IMG/VR virus record: IMGVR_UViG_3300009159_003083
Location: 1 to 20,267 of that record
Length of the DNA: 20,267 bases
DNA from: a virus
Strand: one strand, 5' to 3'
Position numbers and translations under genes: made by a program. The notes beneath the pieces are model-generated. The model was not told where the DNA came from and made no database searches. It saw nothing but the letters and a program-made list of their open reading frames with translations. Of the stretch, positions 1 to 6,806 are shown one piece after another. The number at the start of each line of letters is the position of its first letter. Positions within the stretch are counted from its first letter, which is position 1.

Positions 1-1
1 T

Positions 2-286
2 GAAGATTTCACAATTCGTAGAGCAGTTGAATCGTGGATGAACGGAATTAATAGTCATGGCGGTAATGTTCGTGCTGCTGGTGCTGCCAGTCCTACAGGT
101 TATACTGTAGATGCTGAAGTAACACAGTATGGAAAAACTGGCGACACATTGAAGAAATATAAGTTTGTTGGAATGTATCCACTTGATTTGGCACCAATTG
201 ATTTAGATTGGTCATCAAACGACACTATTGAAGAATATGGCGTAACATTCGCATATCAATGGTGGGAAACAGATACAACAACTTAA
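2..286 (+). CDS. 19: Tail tube protein gp19, C-terminal part (5' truncated by window edge)
   Basis: The last 94 residues of an open frame that enters from the left edge; T4 gp19 is 163 aa, so roughly the C-terminal 60% is here. The family polymerises into the inner tube of the contractile tail, through which DNA passes. The visible part has the typical composition of a tube subunit: a segment around 'ESWMNGINSHGG', then beta-rich sequence ending in 'TFAYQWWETD', which matches the conserved end of T4-like tube proteins ('V.F.Y.yw'). Its position immediately before the portal gene is the conserved 19-20 order of T4-like phages. An in-frame ATG lies at 38 but is internal. A hairpin with a UACG loop follows the stop codon. 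Family assignment is from gene order plus C-terminal motif. Confidence 0.85.
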   Translation, partial: EDFTIRRAVESWMNGINSHGGNVRAAGAASPTGYTVDAEVTQYGKTGDTLKKYKFVGMYPLDLAPIDLDWSSNDTIEEYGVTFAYQWWETDTTT

Positions 287-301
287 TCTATATAATTATA
301 C

Positions 302-336
302 GGAGAGGACTACGGTTCTCTCCATCATGCTTTTTT
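302..336 (+). terminator. UACG-loop hairpin between genes 19 and 20 (possible terminator or processing site)
   Basis: Bases 302-310 pair with 315-323 (9 bp including one G-T pair) closing on a C(UACG)G tetraloop, a member of the very stable UNCG class. A six-T run at 331-336 follows, but 7 nt separate it from the stem, which is long for a classical intrinsic terminator. It could be a partial terminator, an RNA-stability element at the 3' end of gene 19 mRNA, or an RNase processing site. Confidence 0.5.
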
Positions 337-354
337 GAATTGGAATAAAATACT

Positions 355-2028
355 ATGGCAAACAAATTCTCTCTTTTCGGTTTTACGATTGCTCGAAACA
401 AGCAGGAAGCTGATGCGGAAGTTCAGCAATCATTTTCAGCACCAGCCAACGAGGATGGTGCTCTTACTATTACCTCTGCCGCTTATTATGGAACTTATGT
501 TGATCTTGACGGCACCGCTAAAAATGATGTAGAACTTATCTCACGTTATCGTGAAATGGCTATGCAGCCAGAGATTGAATCAGCAATTGATGATATCGTT
601 GGTGAAGCAATTTGCCAAGATGATGATGGTAAGATTATCGAAATCGTTTTGGACGATTTAAAACAACCAGAAAAAATTAAGAAAGCCATTAAAGATGAGT
701 TTGAAACGGTAATGCGTTTACTCAACTATAAGAACATGGCACAAGATATTTTCCGTAGGTACTATGTTGATGGTAGAATGTACTACCATGTTATCGTAGA
801 CCAAACAAAGCCAATGGAAGGTATTAAAGAATTACGATATGTAGACCCACGCAAGTTAAAAAAAGTTCGTGAAATGAAAAAAACGAAAGATGAGCGTACT
901 GGTGTAGAAATAATGAAAGTCGTTAACGAATATTATCTTTTTAACGATAAAGTTACTACAGGCAGTTCATCTAATTTTGGTCCAGTAGGTGTACGAATCA
1001 CAACAGATTCTATTCTTGCTTGTGTTTCTGGTCTTATGGATTCACGCCGTGCCGTTATACTTAGTTACTTACACAAAGCAATCAAGCCTTTGAATCAGTT
1101 AAGGATGATTGAAGATGCAACTGTTATCTATCGTATTAGCCGTGCCCCTGAGCGCCGTATTTTTTACATTGATGTAGGTAATCTTCCTAAACTAAAGGCA
1201 GAACAATACCTCCGTGACATCATGGTAAAATACAAGAACAAACTTGTATACGATGCCAACACAGGTGAAGTCCGTGATGACCGTAAATTCTTATCCATGA
1301 TGGAAGATTTTTGGTTGCCACGCCGTGAAGGTGGAAAAGGCACAGAGATTACTACACTACCTGGTGGTCAAAACCTAGGTGAGTTAGAAGATGTTAAGTA
1401 CTTTGAGAAGAAACTATACAAGGCCTTGAATGTTCCTGTATCTCGTTTGAATCCAGAAACATCAGGTTTCTCTTTAGGTAGAAGTACAGAGATTACCCGT
1501 GATGAAGTTAAATTTGCCAAGTTTGTTGAAAGATTAAGAAACAAGTTTGCTGACTTATTTGAACAGGCTCTCCGTGTACAATGTGTACTTAAAGGTATCT
1601 GTACCGACCAAGAGTGGGAAGAATTTAAGAACTATATACATTTTGACTTCATTAAAGATAATAACTTTACAGAGTTAAAAGATGCTGAATTAATGAAAGA
1701 AAGATTGACTTTGTTGGGTGCCGTTGACCCATACACGGGTCGTTACTTCTCTCAGGCTTGGATTCAAAGAAACGTATTACGTTTGAATGATGATGATATC
1801 AAACTAATGCAATCTGAAATGGAAAAAGAAAAAGAAGAAGGTCTTGGATTGCCAGTTGGTGTTATGAATGACGTAGCACAACAACAGATGATGGCACAAG
1901 TACCACAACAACCTATGAATCCTGCCGACCAGGAACATGAAGCTGCCATGGCACAACAAGCAGCCAAAGCAAGTGCCAAAAAAGAAGAAGTTGGTGCCAC
2001 ATTATTAAAACTTAAACAAATATTATAA
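355..2028 (+). CDS. 20: Portal vertex protein gp20
   Basis: A 557-aa protein (T4 gp20 is 524 aa) that forms the dodecameric portal at one capsid vertex, nucleating prohead assembly and carrying the packaging motor and neck. Recognisable T4-type portal segments include 'RYREMAMQPEIESAIDDIVG' (about 65-84), 'RYYVDGRMYYHV' (about 141-152), 'RYVDPRKLKKVRE' (about 165), 'YRISRAPERRIFYIDVG' (about 260-276) and 'NVPVSRLNPE', followed by a helical C-terminal region. The last 60 residues are rich in Gln, Met and Ala (low complexity). The ATG has only a weak upstream GGA. The stop codon overlaps a late-promoter box serving the next gene. It lies between tail tube and prohead-core genes, as in T4. Confidence 0.96.
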   Translation: MANKFSLFGFTIARNKQEADAEVQQSFSAPANEDGALTITSAAYYGTYVDLDGTAKNDVELISRYREMAMQPEIESAIDDIVGEAICQDDDGKIIEIVLDDLKQPEKIKKAIKDEFETVMRLLNYKNMAQDIFRRYYVDGRMYYHVIVDQTKPMEGIKELRYVDPRKLKKVREMKKTKDERTGVEIMKVVNEYYLFNDKVTTGSSSNFGPVGVRITTDSILACVSGLMDSRRAVILSYLHKAIKPLNQLRMIEDATVIYRISRAPERRIFYIDVGNLPKLKAEQYLRDIMVKYKNKLVYDANTGEVRDDRKFLSMMEDFWLPRREGGKGTEITTLPGGQNLGELEDVKYFEKKLYKALNVPVSRLNPETSGFSLGRSTEITRDEVKFAKFVERLRNKFADLFEQALRVQCVLKGICTDQEWEEFKNYIHFDFIKDNNFTELKDAELMKERLTLLGAVDPYTGRYFSQAWIQRNVLRLNDDDIKLMQSEMEKEKEEGLGLPVGVMNDVAQQQMMAQVPQQPMNPADQEHEAAMAQQAAKASAKKEEVGATLLKLKQIL

Positions 2029-2031
2029 ATA
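2024..2031 (+). promoter_or_regulatory. T4-type late promoter box (TATAAATA) before gene 67
   Basis: An exact match to the T4 late-promoter consensus recognised by gp55-RNA polymerase. It overlaps the TAA of gene 20. The expected transcription start, about 6 nt downstream of the box (near 2037), leaves a short leader containing the Shine-Dalgarno GGAG at 2040-2043 and the ATG at 2050. gp55 itself is encoded in this window. Confidence 0.75.
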
Positions 2032-2049
2032 TTCTGAATGGAGATTGAA

Positions 2050-2256
2050 ATGGACACAAGACCAATTATTGATTACGCACAAGATGACAATGGTGTAGAG
2101 TTTAGAAATGCTTTATACGCCAGTATTCATGACCGTGTAGCTTCACATATTGAAGCCAAAAAGCAAGAAATTGCACAAAATTTAATTTCACCACAAGCTG
2201 AAGTTGAACAAGAGCAAGAAGAACAACAACAGGAAACAGAAGTTGAAAACACTTAA
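2050..2256 (+). CDS. 67: Small acidic prohead core protein, gp67-like
   Basis: A 68-aa acidic protein right after the portal gene, the position of T4 gene 67 (80 aa), whose product is an internal component of the prohead core and is degraded by the prohead protease. The middle ('FRNALYASIHDRVASHIEAK' followed by a KQEIAQNLI segment) resembles the gp67 pattern of an amphipathic helix followed by a basic-then-acidic 'EKK.IA..li' segment, and the tail is a Glu/Gln-rich acidic stretch. An upstream in-frame ATG exists at 2038, but the start at 2050 is preferred: GGAG at 2040-2043 sits 6 nt before it, and the late transcription start predicted from the 2024-2031 box would make 2038 practically leaderless. 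The 3' end overlaps the next gene. Confidence 0.7.
   Translation: MDTRPIIDYAQDDNGVEFRNALYASIHDRVASHIEAKKQEIAQNLISPQAEVEQEQEEQQQETEVENT
2231..2236 (+). promoter_or_regulatory. Ribosome binding site supporting a TTG start at 2243
   Basis: AGGAAA ends 6 nt before the TTG at 2243. Without this site the start of the next ORF would have to be the ATG at 2264, which has no comparable upstream Shine-Dalgarno. Confidence 0.5.
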
Positions 2257-2458
2257 ACAGTTTATGTCTGAGGCCAAAGGGAAAAAAGAAACCCAAATGG
2301 ATCCTCCAGCTGTTTTATTAATGAAAAGGAAGTCGGTTAGACAATTTTCTGATGGTCAAAGAGTGGCATTATACTATGTGGAAAAATTAGATAAATATGT
2401 AACCTTACCATACACAGCAATGAAATGGTCCTCTACAGTACCATTAGAATTTCAATAG
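2243..2458 (+). CDS. Small conserved phage protein of unknown function (71 aa, probable TTG start)
   Basis: The open frame extends upstream inside gene 67, but the likely start is TTG at 2243, giving an N-terminus reading M-KTLKQFMSEAK, a pattern very common at phage gene starts, with AGGAAA 6 nt upstream. This gives 71 aa and a 14-nt overlap with gene 67, implying translational coupling. The N-terminal third is basic and polar; the second half ('FSDGQRVALYYVEKLDKYVT' plus a short tail) looks like a small beta-rich domain of the kind seen in short conserved proteins of T4-like phages. No catalytic motif, signal peptide or membrane segment is visible. Its place between the core genes suggests a minor capsid or core role, but that is inference. 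An alternative start is the ATG at 2264 (64 aa). Confidence 0.65.
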   Translation: MKTLKQFMSEAKGKKETQMDPPAVLLMKRKSVRQFSDGQRVALYYVEKLDKYVTLPYTAMKWSSTVPLEFQ

Positions 2459-2467
2459 GATAAAAAA

Positions 2468-2980
2468 ATGGCAATCGCAAATAGCATACAAACTTTAGTT
2501 GATACTAATACTAGAACCGTTATTAAACGTATTGGTATTATTGATTCTGATGAAAACGAAACAGTCATCATTGAACCATTAAAATTGTTTGGCGCCTTGA
2601 ATGCCAATGGTGCTTACTATCAGACAGGCAATACAACACCTGCTGGTCTAGCAAACTCTGCATTTACTATTTCAAGAGTTCTTTGTGCGGTTGATGCTGA
2701 AGTTGGACATCTACAATTAAAATGGCAAGGTTCAACATCACAAACAATTCTTGCAACAGGCGTAGGTATTTTTGATAGCAATCCACAATACCAGTTTCCA
2801 TCAATTGGAAACAACGCAATTGGTCCTACAGGTAACGTAACAATCAGAACGGTTGGTACAACCGCTAATGCAGCGTATACACTCATTATTGAATTACATA
2901 AGAATGGTGCTTACTACGATAGAGGTCAATTGACCGATCCAGCAGCATTCAACTATGGTGCTTATGCATTAAAACCATAA
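2468..2980 (+). CDS. Probable virion structural or capsid-decoration protein (170 aa), function unproven
   Basis: An unrecognised 170-aa protein inserted between the 67-side and 68-side core genes; T4 itself has no gene of this size here. AGGATAA 5-11 nt upstream of the ATG is a good ribosome binding site. The sequence is mostly short beta-strand-like stretches rich in Thr, Asn, Gly and Ala ('TRTVIKRIGIID', 'LQLKWQGSTSQTILATGVG', 'AAYTLIIELHKNG'), with almost no charged helix. The closing pattern 'YTLIIEL.K' is typical of small beta-sandwich virion proteins found in several phage groups. Two NGAYY motifs (residues 47-51 and 146-150) are encoded by an identical 14-base repeat. The gene overlaps the start of gene 68 by one base (TAATG). 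A head decoration protein is the best guess, from context and composition only. Confidence 0.6.
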   Translation: MAIANSIQTLVDTNTRTVIKRIGIIDSDENETVIIEPLKLFGALNANGAYYQTGNTTPAGLANSAFTISRVLCAVDAEVGHLQLKWQGSTSQTILATGVGIFDSNPQYQFPSIGNNAIGPTGNVTIRTVGTTANAAYTLIIELHKNGAYYDRGQLTDPAAFNYGAYALKP

Positions 2981-3381
2981 TGAAAGATTTTGTTTCTAAA
3001 CTTCTTGCCGGTAGTCTGGTAGAAGCCAGGGAACTGTTAGAAGATAAGCTTGATGAGTTAATTGAAGAAAGATTAACTGAAGAAAAAGCCAAGATGGCCT
3101 TGGAAATGTTTGATTTGGACGAAGGTAATGTCCAAAAAATGGGTAGAATGAAACTGGTTCGTGTTAGAATCAGAAAAGGAAAAGTTCAAAGACGTAGAAA
3201 AGTTTCTGGTGTTAAAGGTTTTACATTGCGTGGTGGCAAGATGATAAGAATGTCACCAATGGAACGTAGAAACCGTAAAATGGCAGCAAGAAGAAGCAAG
3301 TTTAAAAGGCGTGCTAAATTGGGACAAGCACTAAGAAAAAGAAAAATGTCCTTACGCAGAAGAAGTTCAATGGGATTATAA
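2980..3381 (+). CDS. 68: Prohead core protein gp68
   Basis: A 133-aa protein (T4 gp68 is 141 aa) of bipartite character. Residues 1-45 form an acidic amphipathic helix ('SLVEARELLEDKLDELIEER'). Residues about 55-133 are extremely basic, with 'VRVRIRKGKVQRRRKVS', 'GFTLRGGKMIRMSPMERRNR' and a final 'KRKMSLRRRSSMGL', which is the signature of gp68 in T4-like phages. gp68 is a minor component of the prohead scaffold core and influences head shape; the basic tail could contact the acidic scaffold or incoming DNA. It starts in the stop codon of the preceding gene and its stop codon directly abuts the gene 21 ATG, fitting co-translation with the protease that processes it. Confidence 0.85.
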   Translation: MKDFVSKLLAGSLVEARELLEDKLDELIEERLTEEKAKMALEMFDLDEGNVQKMGRMKLVRVRIRKGKVQRRRKVSGVKGFTLRGGKMIRMSPMERRNRKMAARRSKFKRRAKLGQALRKRKMSLRRRSSMGL

Positions 3382-4026
3382 ATGAAACTCATTAAAGAAA
3401 TATACGAAACGGTAAATTATTTGGTCGAAGATTCCAATGGTAATAAAACATTGCATATCGAAGGACCCTTTCTTGTTGCCGAAAAGAAAAACCGTAATGG
3501 TCGACTTTACGAAGCTGCAACATTAAGAAAAGAAGTAGACCGTTACACAGAAGAATACATCAATAAGCATCGTGCTTTTGGTGAATTAGGCCATCCAGAA
3601 ACACCATCCATTAATTTGGATCGTGTATCACATATGATTACTTCTCTAAAAGAAGATGGTAATGTATGGGTTGGTAAAGCAAAGATTTTAGATACACCAA
3701 TGGGATTGATTGCCAGAAGCCTTATCGAAGGTGGCGCTCAATTAGGTGTGTCATCAAGAGGTATGGGCTCATTGAAAAACGTTAACGGTGTTAATGTTGT
3801 TCAGCCCGATTTCTATCTAGCCACAGCGGCAGATATTGTAGCAGATCCTTCTGCACCTGGTGCGTTTGTACAAGGTATCATGGAAGGTAAAGAATGGATG
3901 TTAGTCAATGGTGTATGGACAGAACAAGACCAATCTCAGGCGATTCAACAGATTCGTCAGGCTTCACGCCGTGAGATTGAAGAAGTAAGTCTGCACATTT
4001 TTGAAAACTTCATGAAAAAACTTTAA
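3382..4026 (+). CDS. 21: Prohead core maturation protease gp21
   Basis: A 214-aa serine protease (T4 gp21 is 212 aa) that sits in the prohead core and cleaves scaffold, core and capsid proteins during head maturation. Family motifs are present: 'NRNGRLYEAATL' (38-49), 'FGELGHPE' with the catalytic-type His71, a second conserved His84 in 'RVSHMI', and 'QLGVSSRGMGS' (120-130), which contains the nucleophile-type serine (Ser124 or Ser125). The fold class is the herpesvirus assemblin / HK97-like protease group. The internal LIE-GG at about 114-118 resembles the gp21 self-cleavage consensus (hydrophobic-x-Glu). The ATG directly abuts the gene 68 stop codon, with GGGA upstream as a weak ribosome binding site. 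A late promoter for gene 22 follows. Confidence 0.95.
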   Translation: MKLIKEIYETVNYLVEDSNGNKTLHIEGPFLVAEKKNRNGRLYEAATLRKEVDRYTEEYINKHRAFGELGHPETPSINLDRVSHMITSLKEDGNVWVGKAKILDTPMGLIARSLIEGGAQLGVSSRGMGSLKNVNGVNVVQPDFYLATAADIVADPSAPGAFVQGIMEGKEWMLVNGVWTEQDQSQAIQQIRQASRREIEEVSLHIFENFMKKL

Positions 4027-4027
4027 A

Positions 4028-4035
4028 TATAAATA
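4028..4035 (+). promoter_or_regulatory. T4-type late promoter box (TATAAATA) before gene 22
   Basis: An exact late consensus in the 21-22 gap, with a second near match (TATAAATC) at 4041-4048. The expected start near 4041 gives a short leader containing the strong Shine-Dalgarno AAGGAG at 4049-4054 before the ATG at 4064. It probably drives both scaffold and major capsid genes, because no such box precedes gene 23. Confidence 0.8.
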
Positions 4036-4063
4036 TCCAATATAAATCAAGGAGATTTTTAAA

Positions 4064-5320
4064 ATGGCAAAATTTAATCTGTCCGAAGCCGCTAAGCAAG
4101 TTCTAGTTGGTGAAGGTTCCAAAGAAACGTTTGATTCAAACATTTCATCTAAGCGCTCTGGCCAAAATGGTCCATCCAAGTTACCAACTTCTGTTGGTTA
4201 CGGCATGAAAGACGCTGGTAAGATTGGTGATTCACCAAACTCTACAAAAGATGAATTACCTGATTACACAAAAGGCGCACCAACAGCAACGGCTCCAGGT
4301 GCTACACCTCCAGTAGGTTCTGAGCCAATGAAAAAATTGGCATCACAACCACAAAACGATAAGAATGGTGACCAGCCTGATGTTCAAGGTGGTGAAGATT
4401 CTTACGAAACTATTCGTGACCGTAAACCTGGTACAAAGCCAAAACAAACTATGCAAGCAAACAAAGGTGCCACATTCCAATCTTATGGCGAAGAAGCTGA
4501 AGTAGAAGGCGACTTAGTTGAGGAAGAAAAAGAAGAAGGCCACGAAGATGTTGTTCAAGACAAAGCAATGATTAAGAAAATGCTTAAGAAAGAAAAAATG
4601 AAAGAAGATTTAGATGCTCTTTTAGGTGGCGAAAACCTATCCGAAGAATTTGTAACCAAAGCTTCTACAATTTTTGAAGCTGCCGTTATTGCTCGTGCTG
4701 AAGAAGTTATTGCTGAAGCCGAAGTTGCTCTACAAGAACAGTTTGAAACTGCTGTAGAAGAAATCAAAGAAGATTTGGCTGCTAAGGTTGATGACTATCT
4801 AAACTACATGGTTGAGGAGTGGATGAAAGAAAACGCTCTGGCAATCGAAAAAGGTCTCCGTGCTGAAATTGTGGAAGACTTTATTACAGGACTTAAAGGT
4901 TTGTTTGAAGAGCATTACATCGATATCCCTGAAGAAAAAGTTCAAGTTGTAGAAGAACTTACTTCTAAAGTGGAAGAACTAGAAGATGCTTTGAACGAAC
5001 AAATTGCTCGTGGCATTGAACTCACAAAGTCTTTGAACGAACAGAAAAAAATTGAGGCTATCTACACAGCGTGTGAAGGCCTGACTCAAACTCAAGTAGA
5101 AAAATTAAAATCGCTCGCAGAGGGTGTGGAATTCACTACTGAGGAAGAATTTGTAGCTAAGGTTGATGTTTTAAAAGAATCATATTTTAAAGCAGATGTC
5201 GTAGTTGCAGACAATTCAGCTCTTGATGAAGTTCTAGTTGAAGAAGAAAAGAAACAAGTTTACGCTGATCCTTCAATGGAAGTTTACACAAAAGCAATTT
5301 CACAAACTCTGGCTAAGTAA
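4064..5320 (+). CDS. 22: Prohead scaffold protein gp22
   Basis: A 418-aa scaffold protein, markedly longer than T4 gp22 (269 aa). Residues 1-150 are low-complexity and polar (Pro, Gly, Thr, Lys; probably disordered). About 150-185 is a highly charged Glu/Lys segment. From about 190 onward the protein is predicted helical and coiled coil, with dense Ala, Glu, Leu and Lys. The C-terminus 'YADPSMEVYTKAISQTLAK' matches the conserved end of T4-like scaffolds. In the family, gp22 assembles the core around which gp23 polymerises and is then digested to small peptides by gp21. LSE8-A9 fits the gp21 cleavage consensus. It lies between protease and capsid genes, the universal position, and has its own late promoter and strong ribosome binding site. 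Confidence 0.93.
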   Translation: MAKFNLSEAAKQVLVGEGSKETFDSNISSKRSGQNGPSKLPTSVGYGMKDAGKIGDSPNSTKDELPDYTKGAPTATAPGATPPVGSEPMKKLASQPQNDKNGDQPDVQGGEDSYETIRDRKPGTKPKQTMQANKGATFQSYGEEAEVEGDLVEEEKEEGHEDVVQDKAMIKKMLKKEKMKEDLDALLGGENLSEEFVTKASTIFEAAVIARAEEVIAEAEVALQEQFETAVEEIKEDLAAKVDDYLNYMVEEWMKENALAIEKGLRAEIVEDFITGLKGLFEEHYIDIPEEKVQVVEELTSKVEELEDALNEQIARGIELTKSLNEQKKIEAIYTACEGLTQTQVEKLKSLAEGVEFTTEEEFVAKVDVLKESYFKADVVVADNSALDEVLVEEEKKQVYADPSMEVYTKAISQTLAK

Positions 5321-5351
5321 TTAGCTTTAATACATACAAAAGGATAATAAA

Positions 5352-6692
5352 ATGTATTTGACAGAAGAACTACAAAAAAAATGGCAGCCAGTTCTGGAGC
5401 ATCCAGAATTAGAAGCCATCACAGACCCATACAAGCGCTCAGTTACAGCTCTTGTTTTGGAGAACCAACAACAAGCTATGGCTCAAGACCGTCAAGCTTT
5501 GAACGAAACAACTTATAGCGCTGGTGCAACCAACGTTACTGGTTCTGGTGTTCAAAACTTTGATCCAATTTTGATCTCTTTGGTACGCCGTGCTTTGCCT
5601 AATCTAATCGCTTATGACGTTGCTGGTGTTCAGCCAATGACAGGTCCTACAGGTTTGATTTTTGCAATGCGTGCTCGTTACACAGACCAAAATGGTTCTG
5701 AGGCATTCTTCAACGAAGCCAACACAGCATTCTCTGGTACATTCTCTGAGAATAACCCATATGGTTTCAAAGGTACCCGTGCAACTGACATCGCTAATCA
5801 ATTCCAAAACCCAACAGGTAATACAACTACCTCTGGTATCGGAATGCCTACAGCTAACGCTGAATTTTTAGGTATTAATGATGACAGCCGTGTGTTCCAA
5901 CAAATGGCCTTCTCTATTGAGAAAGTTACTGTAACTGCTCAAAGCCGTGCTTTGAAAGCTGAATACAGTTTAGAACTTGCTCAAGATTTGAAAGCAATCC
6001 ATGGTCTTGACGCTGAAACAGAATTGTCAAACATTCTGTCTACAGAAATCTTGGCTGAAATCAACCGTGAAGTTATTCGTACAATCTACACCTGTGCCGT
6101 TCCTGGTGCTCAGTATGGTACAACTACCGCTGGTTATTTTGACTTAGATACAGACTCTAACGGTCGTTGGTCAGTTGAGCGTTTCAAAGGTTTGATTTTC
6201 CAAATCGAGCGTGATGCTAACGTAATTGCTAAGCAGACTCGCCGTGGAAAAGGTAACGTATTGATTGTATCTTCAGACGTAGCATCTGCAATGGCTATGG
6301 CTGGTGTACTTCAGTATACTCCTGCTCTTCAAGCTGACCTCCAAGTTGACGATACAGGCAATACATTTGCTGGTATGTTACATGGTCGTATCAAGGTATA
6401 CATTGACCCATACTTTGGTGGCTACACAAGCAACCAAGAGTTGGTTACAATTGGTTACAAAGGTACAAGTCCGTATGACGCTGGTTTGTTCTATTGCCCA
6501 TACGTTCCTCTCCAAATGGTTCGTGCTGTTGACCAGTACACATTCCAACCTAAGATTGGCTTTAAGACACGTTATGGAATGGTTGCTAACCCATTCGCAC
6601 AAGGCGCTAATATTCCTGGTGCAGATAATGGCAAATTGTTGGCTCGTACCAACGTTTACTATCGTTTGTTTGGTGTTAAGAACCTCATGTAA
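5352..6692 (+). CDS. 23: Major capsid protein gp23 (precursor)
   Basis: A 446-aa HK97-fold capsid protein (T4 gp23 is 521 aa). Family hallmarks are 'LISLVRRALPNLIAYDVAGV' (74-93) with the following QPMTGPTG, corresponding to T4 'MVRRAIPNLIAFDICGVQPM', 'LILSTEILAEINREVI'-like helix sequence in the middle (here around 227-242), and the C-terminal 'TRYGMVANPFAQG' region ending in 'NVYYRLFGVKNLM'. The N-terminal 52 residues are charged and probably removed by gp21: Leu50-Asn51-Glu52 just before Thr53 fits the hydrophobic-x-Glu cleavage rule. The ribosome binding site AAAGGATAA precedes the ATG; no late box lies directly upstream, so it is presumably co-transcribed with gene 22. No gene 24 (vertex protein) follows, unlike T4. 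Confidence 0.97.
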   Translation: MYLTEELQKKWQPVLEHPELEAITDPYKRSVTALVLENQQQAMAQDRQALNETTYSAGATNVTGSGVQNFDPILISLVRRALPNLIAYDVAGVQPMTGPTGLIFAMRARYTDQNGSEAFFNEANTAFSGTFSENNPYGFKGTRATDIANQFQNPTGNTTTSGIGMPTANAEFLGINDDSRVFQQMAFSIEKVTVTAQSRALKAEYSLELAQDLKAIHGLDAETELSNILSTEILAEINREVIRTIYTCAVPGAQYGTTTAGYFDLDTDSNGRWSVERFKGLIFQIERDANVIAKQTRRGKGNVLIVSSDVASAMAMAGVLQYTPALQADLQVDDTGNTFAGMLHGRIKVYIDPYFGGYTSNQELVTIGYKGTSPYDAGLFYCPYVPLQMVRAVDQYTFQPKIGFKTRYGMVANPFAQGANIPGADNGKLLARTNVYYRLFGVKNLM

Positions 6693-6706
6693 TAGTAATA
6701 AAAAAA

Positions 6707-6722
6707 ATCACCTCAGAGTGAT
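6707..6722 (+). other. Small hairpin upstream of the gene 23 terminator
   Basis: ATCAC (6707-6711) pairs with GTGAT (6718-6722) around a 6-nt loop, preceded by a run of A. It sits 6 nt before the main terminator stem. The A-run would read as a T-run on the opposite strand, but no minus-strand gene exists nearby. It may protect the 3' end of the abundant capsid mRNA. Confidence 0.4.
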
Positions 6723-6728
6723 ATTTCA

Positions 6729-6756
6729 AAGACCACCTTCGGGTGGTCTTTTTTTT
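6729..6756 (+). terminator. Strong intrinsic terminator after gene 23
   Basis: A perfect 9-bp stem (6729-6737 with 6742-6750) is closed by a C(UUCG)G tetraloop and runs straight into eight T residues (6749-6756). This is the clearest terminator in the window and marks the end of the head-gene transcription unit. Confidence 0.95.
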
Positions 6757-6760
6757 GTCA

Positions 6761-6768
6761 TATAAATA
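6761..6768 (+). promoter_or_regulatory. T4-type late promoter box (TATAAATA) before the methyltransferase gene
   Basis: An exact late consensus only 4 nt downstream of the terminator T-run. The expected start near 6774 gives a leader of about 33 nt with AAGGAA at 6795-6800, 6 nt before the ATG at 6807. Terminator plus new promoter isolates the next gene from gene 23 transcription. Confidence 0.85.
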
Positions 6769-6806
6769 GTAATAGTATTTTTTATTATTTTGAAAAGGAA
6801 GTTATT

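Noticed and set aside
2038-2049. Upstream ATG of gene 67 at 2038
   Set aside because: No ribosome binding site at proper distance; GGAG overlaps this ATG and is placed correctly for the ATG at 2050.
6304-6765. 153-codon open frame overlapping the end of gene 23 and the terminator
   Set aside because: It is out of frame with the capsid gene, runs through the terminator stem and encodes low-complexity sequence; no ribosome binding site.
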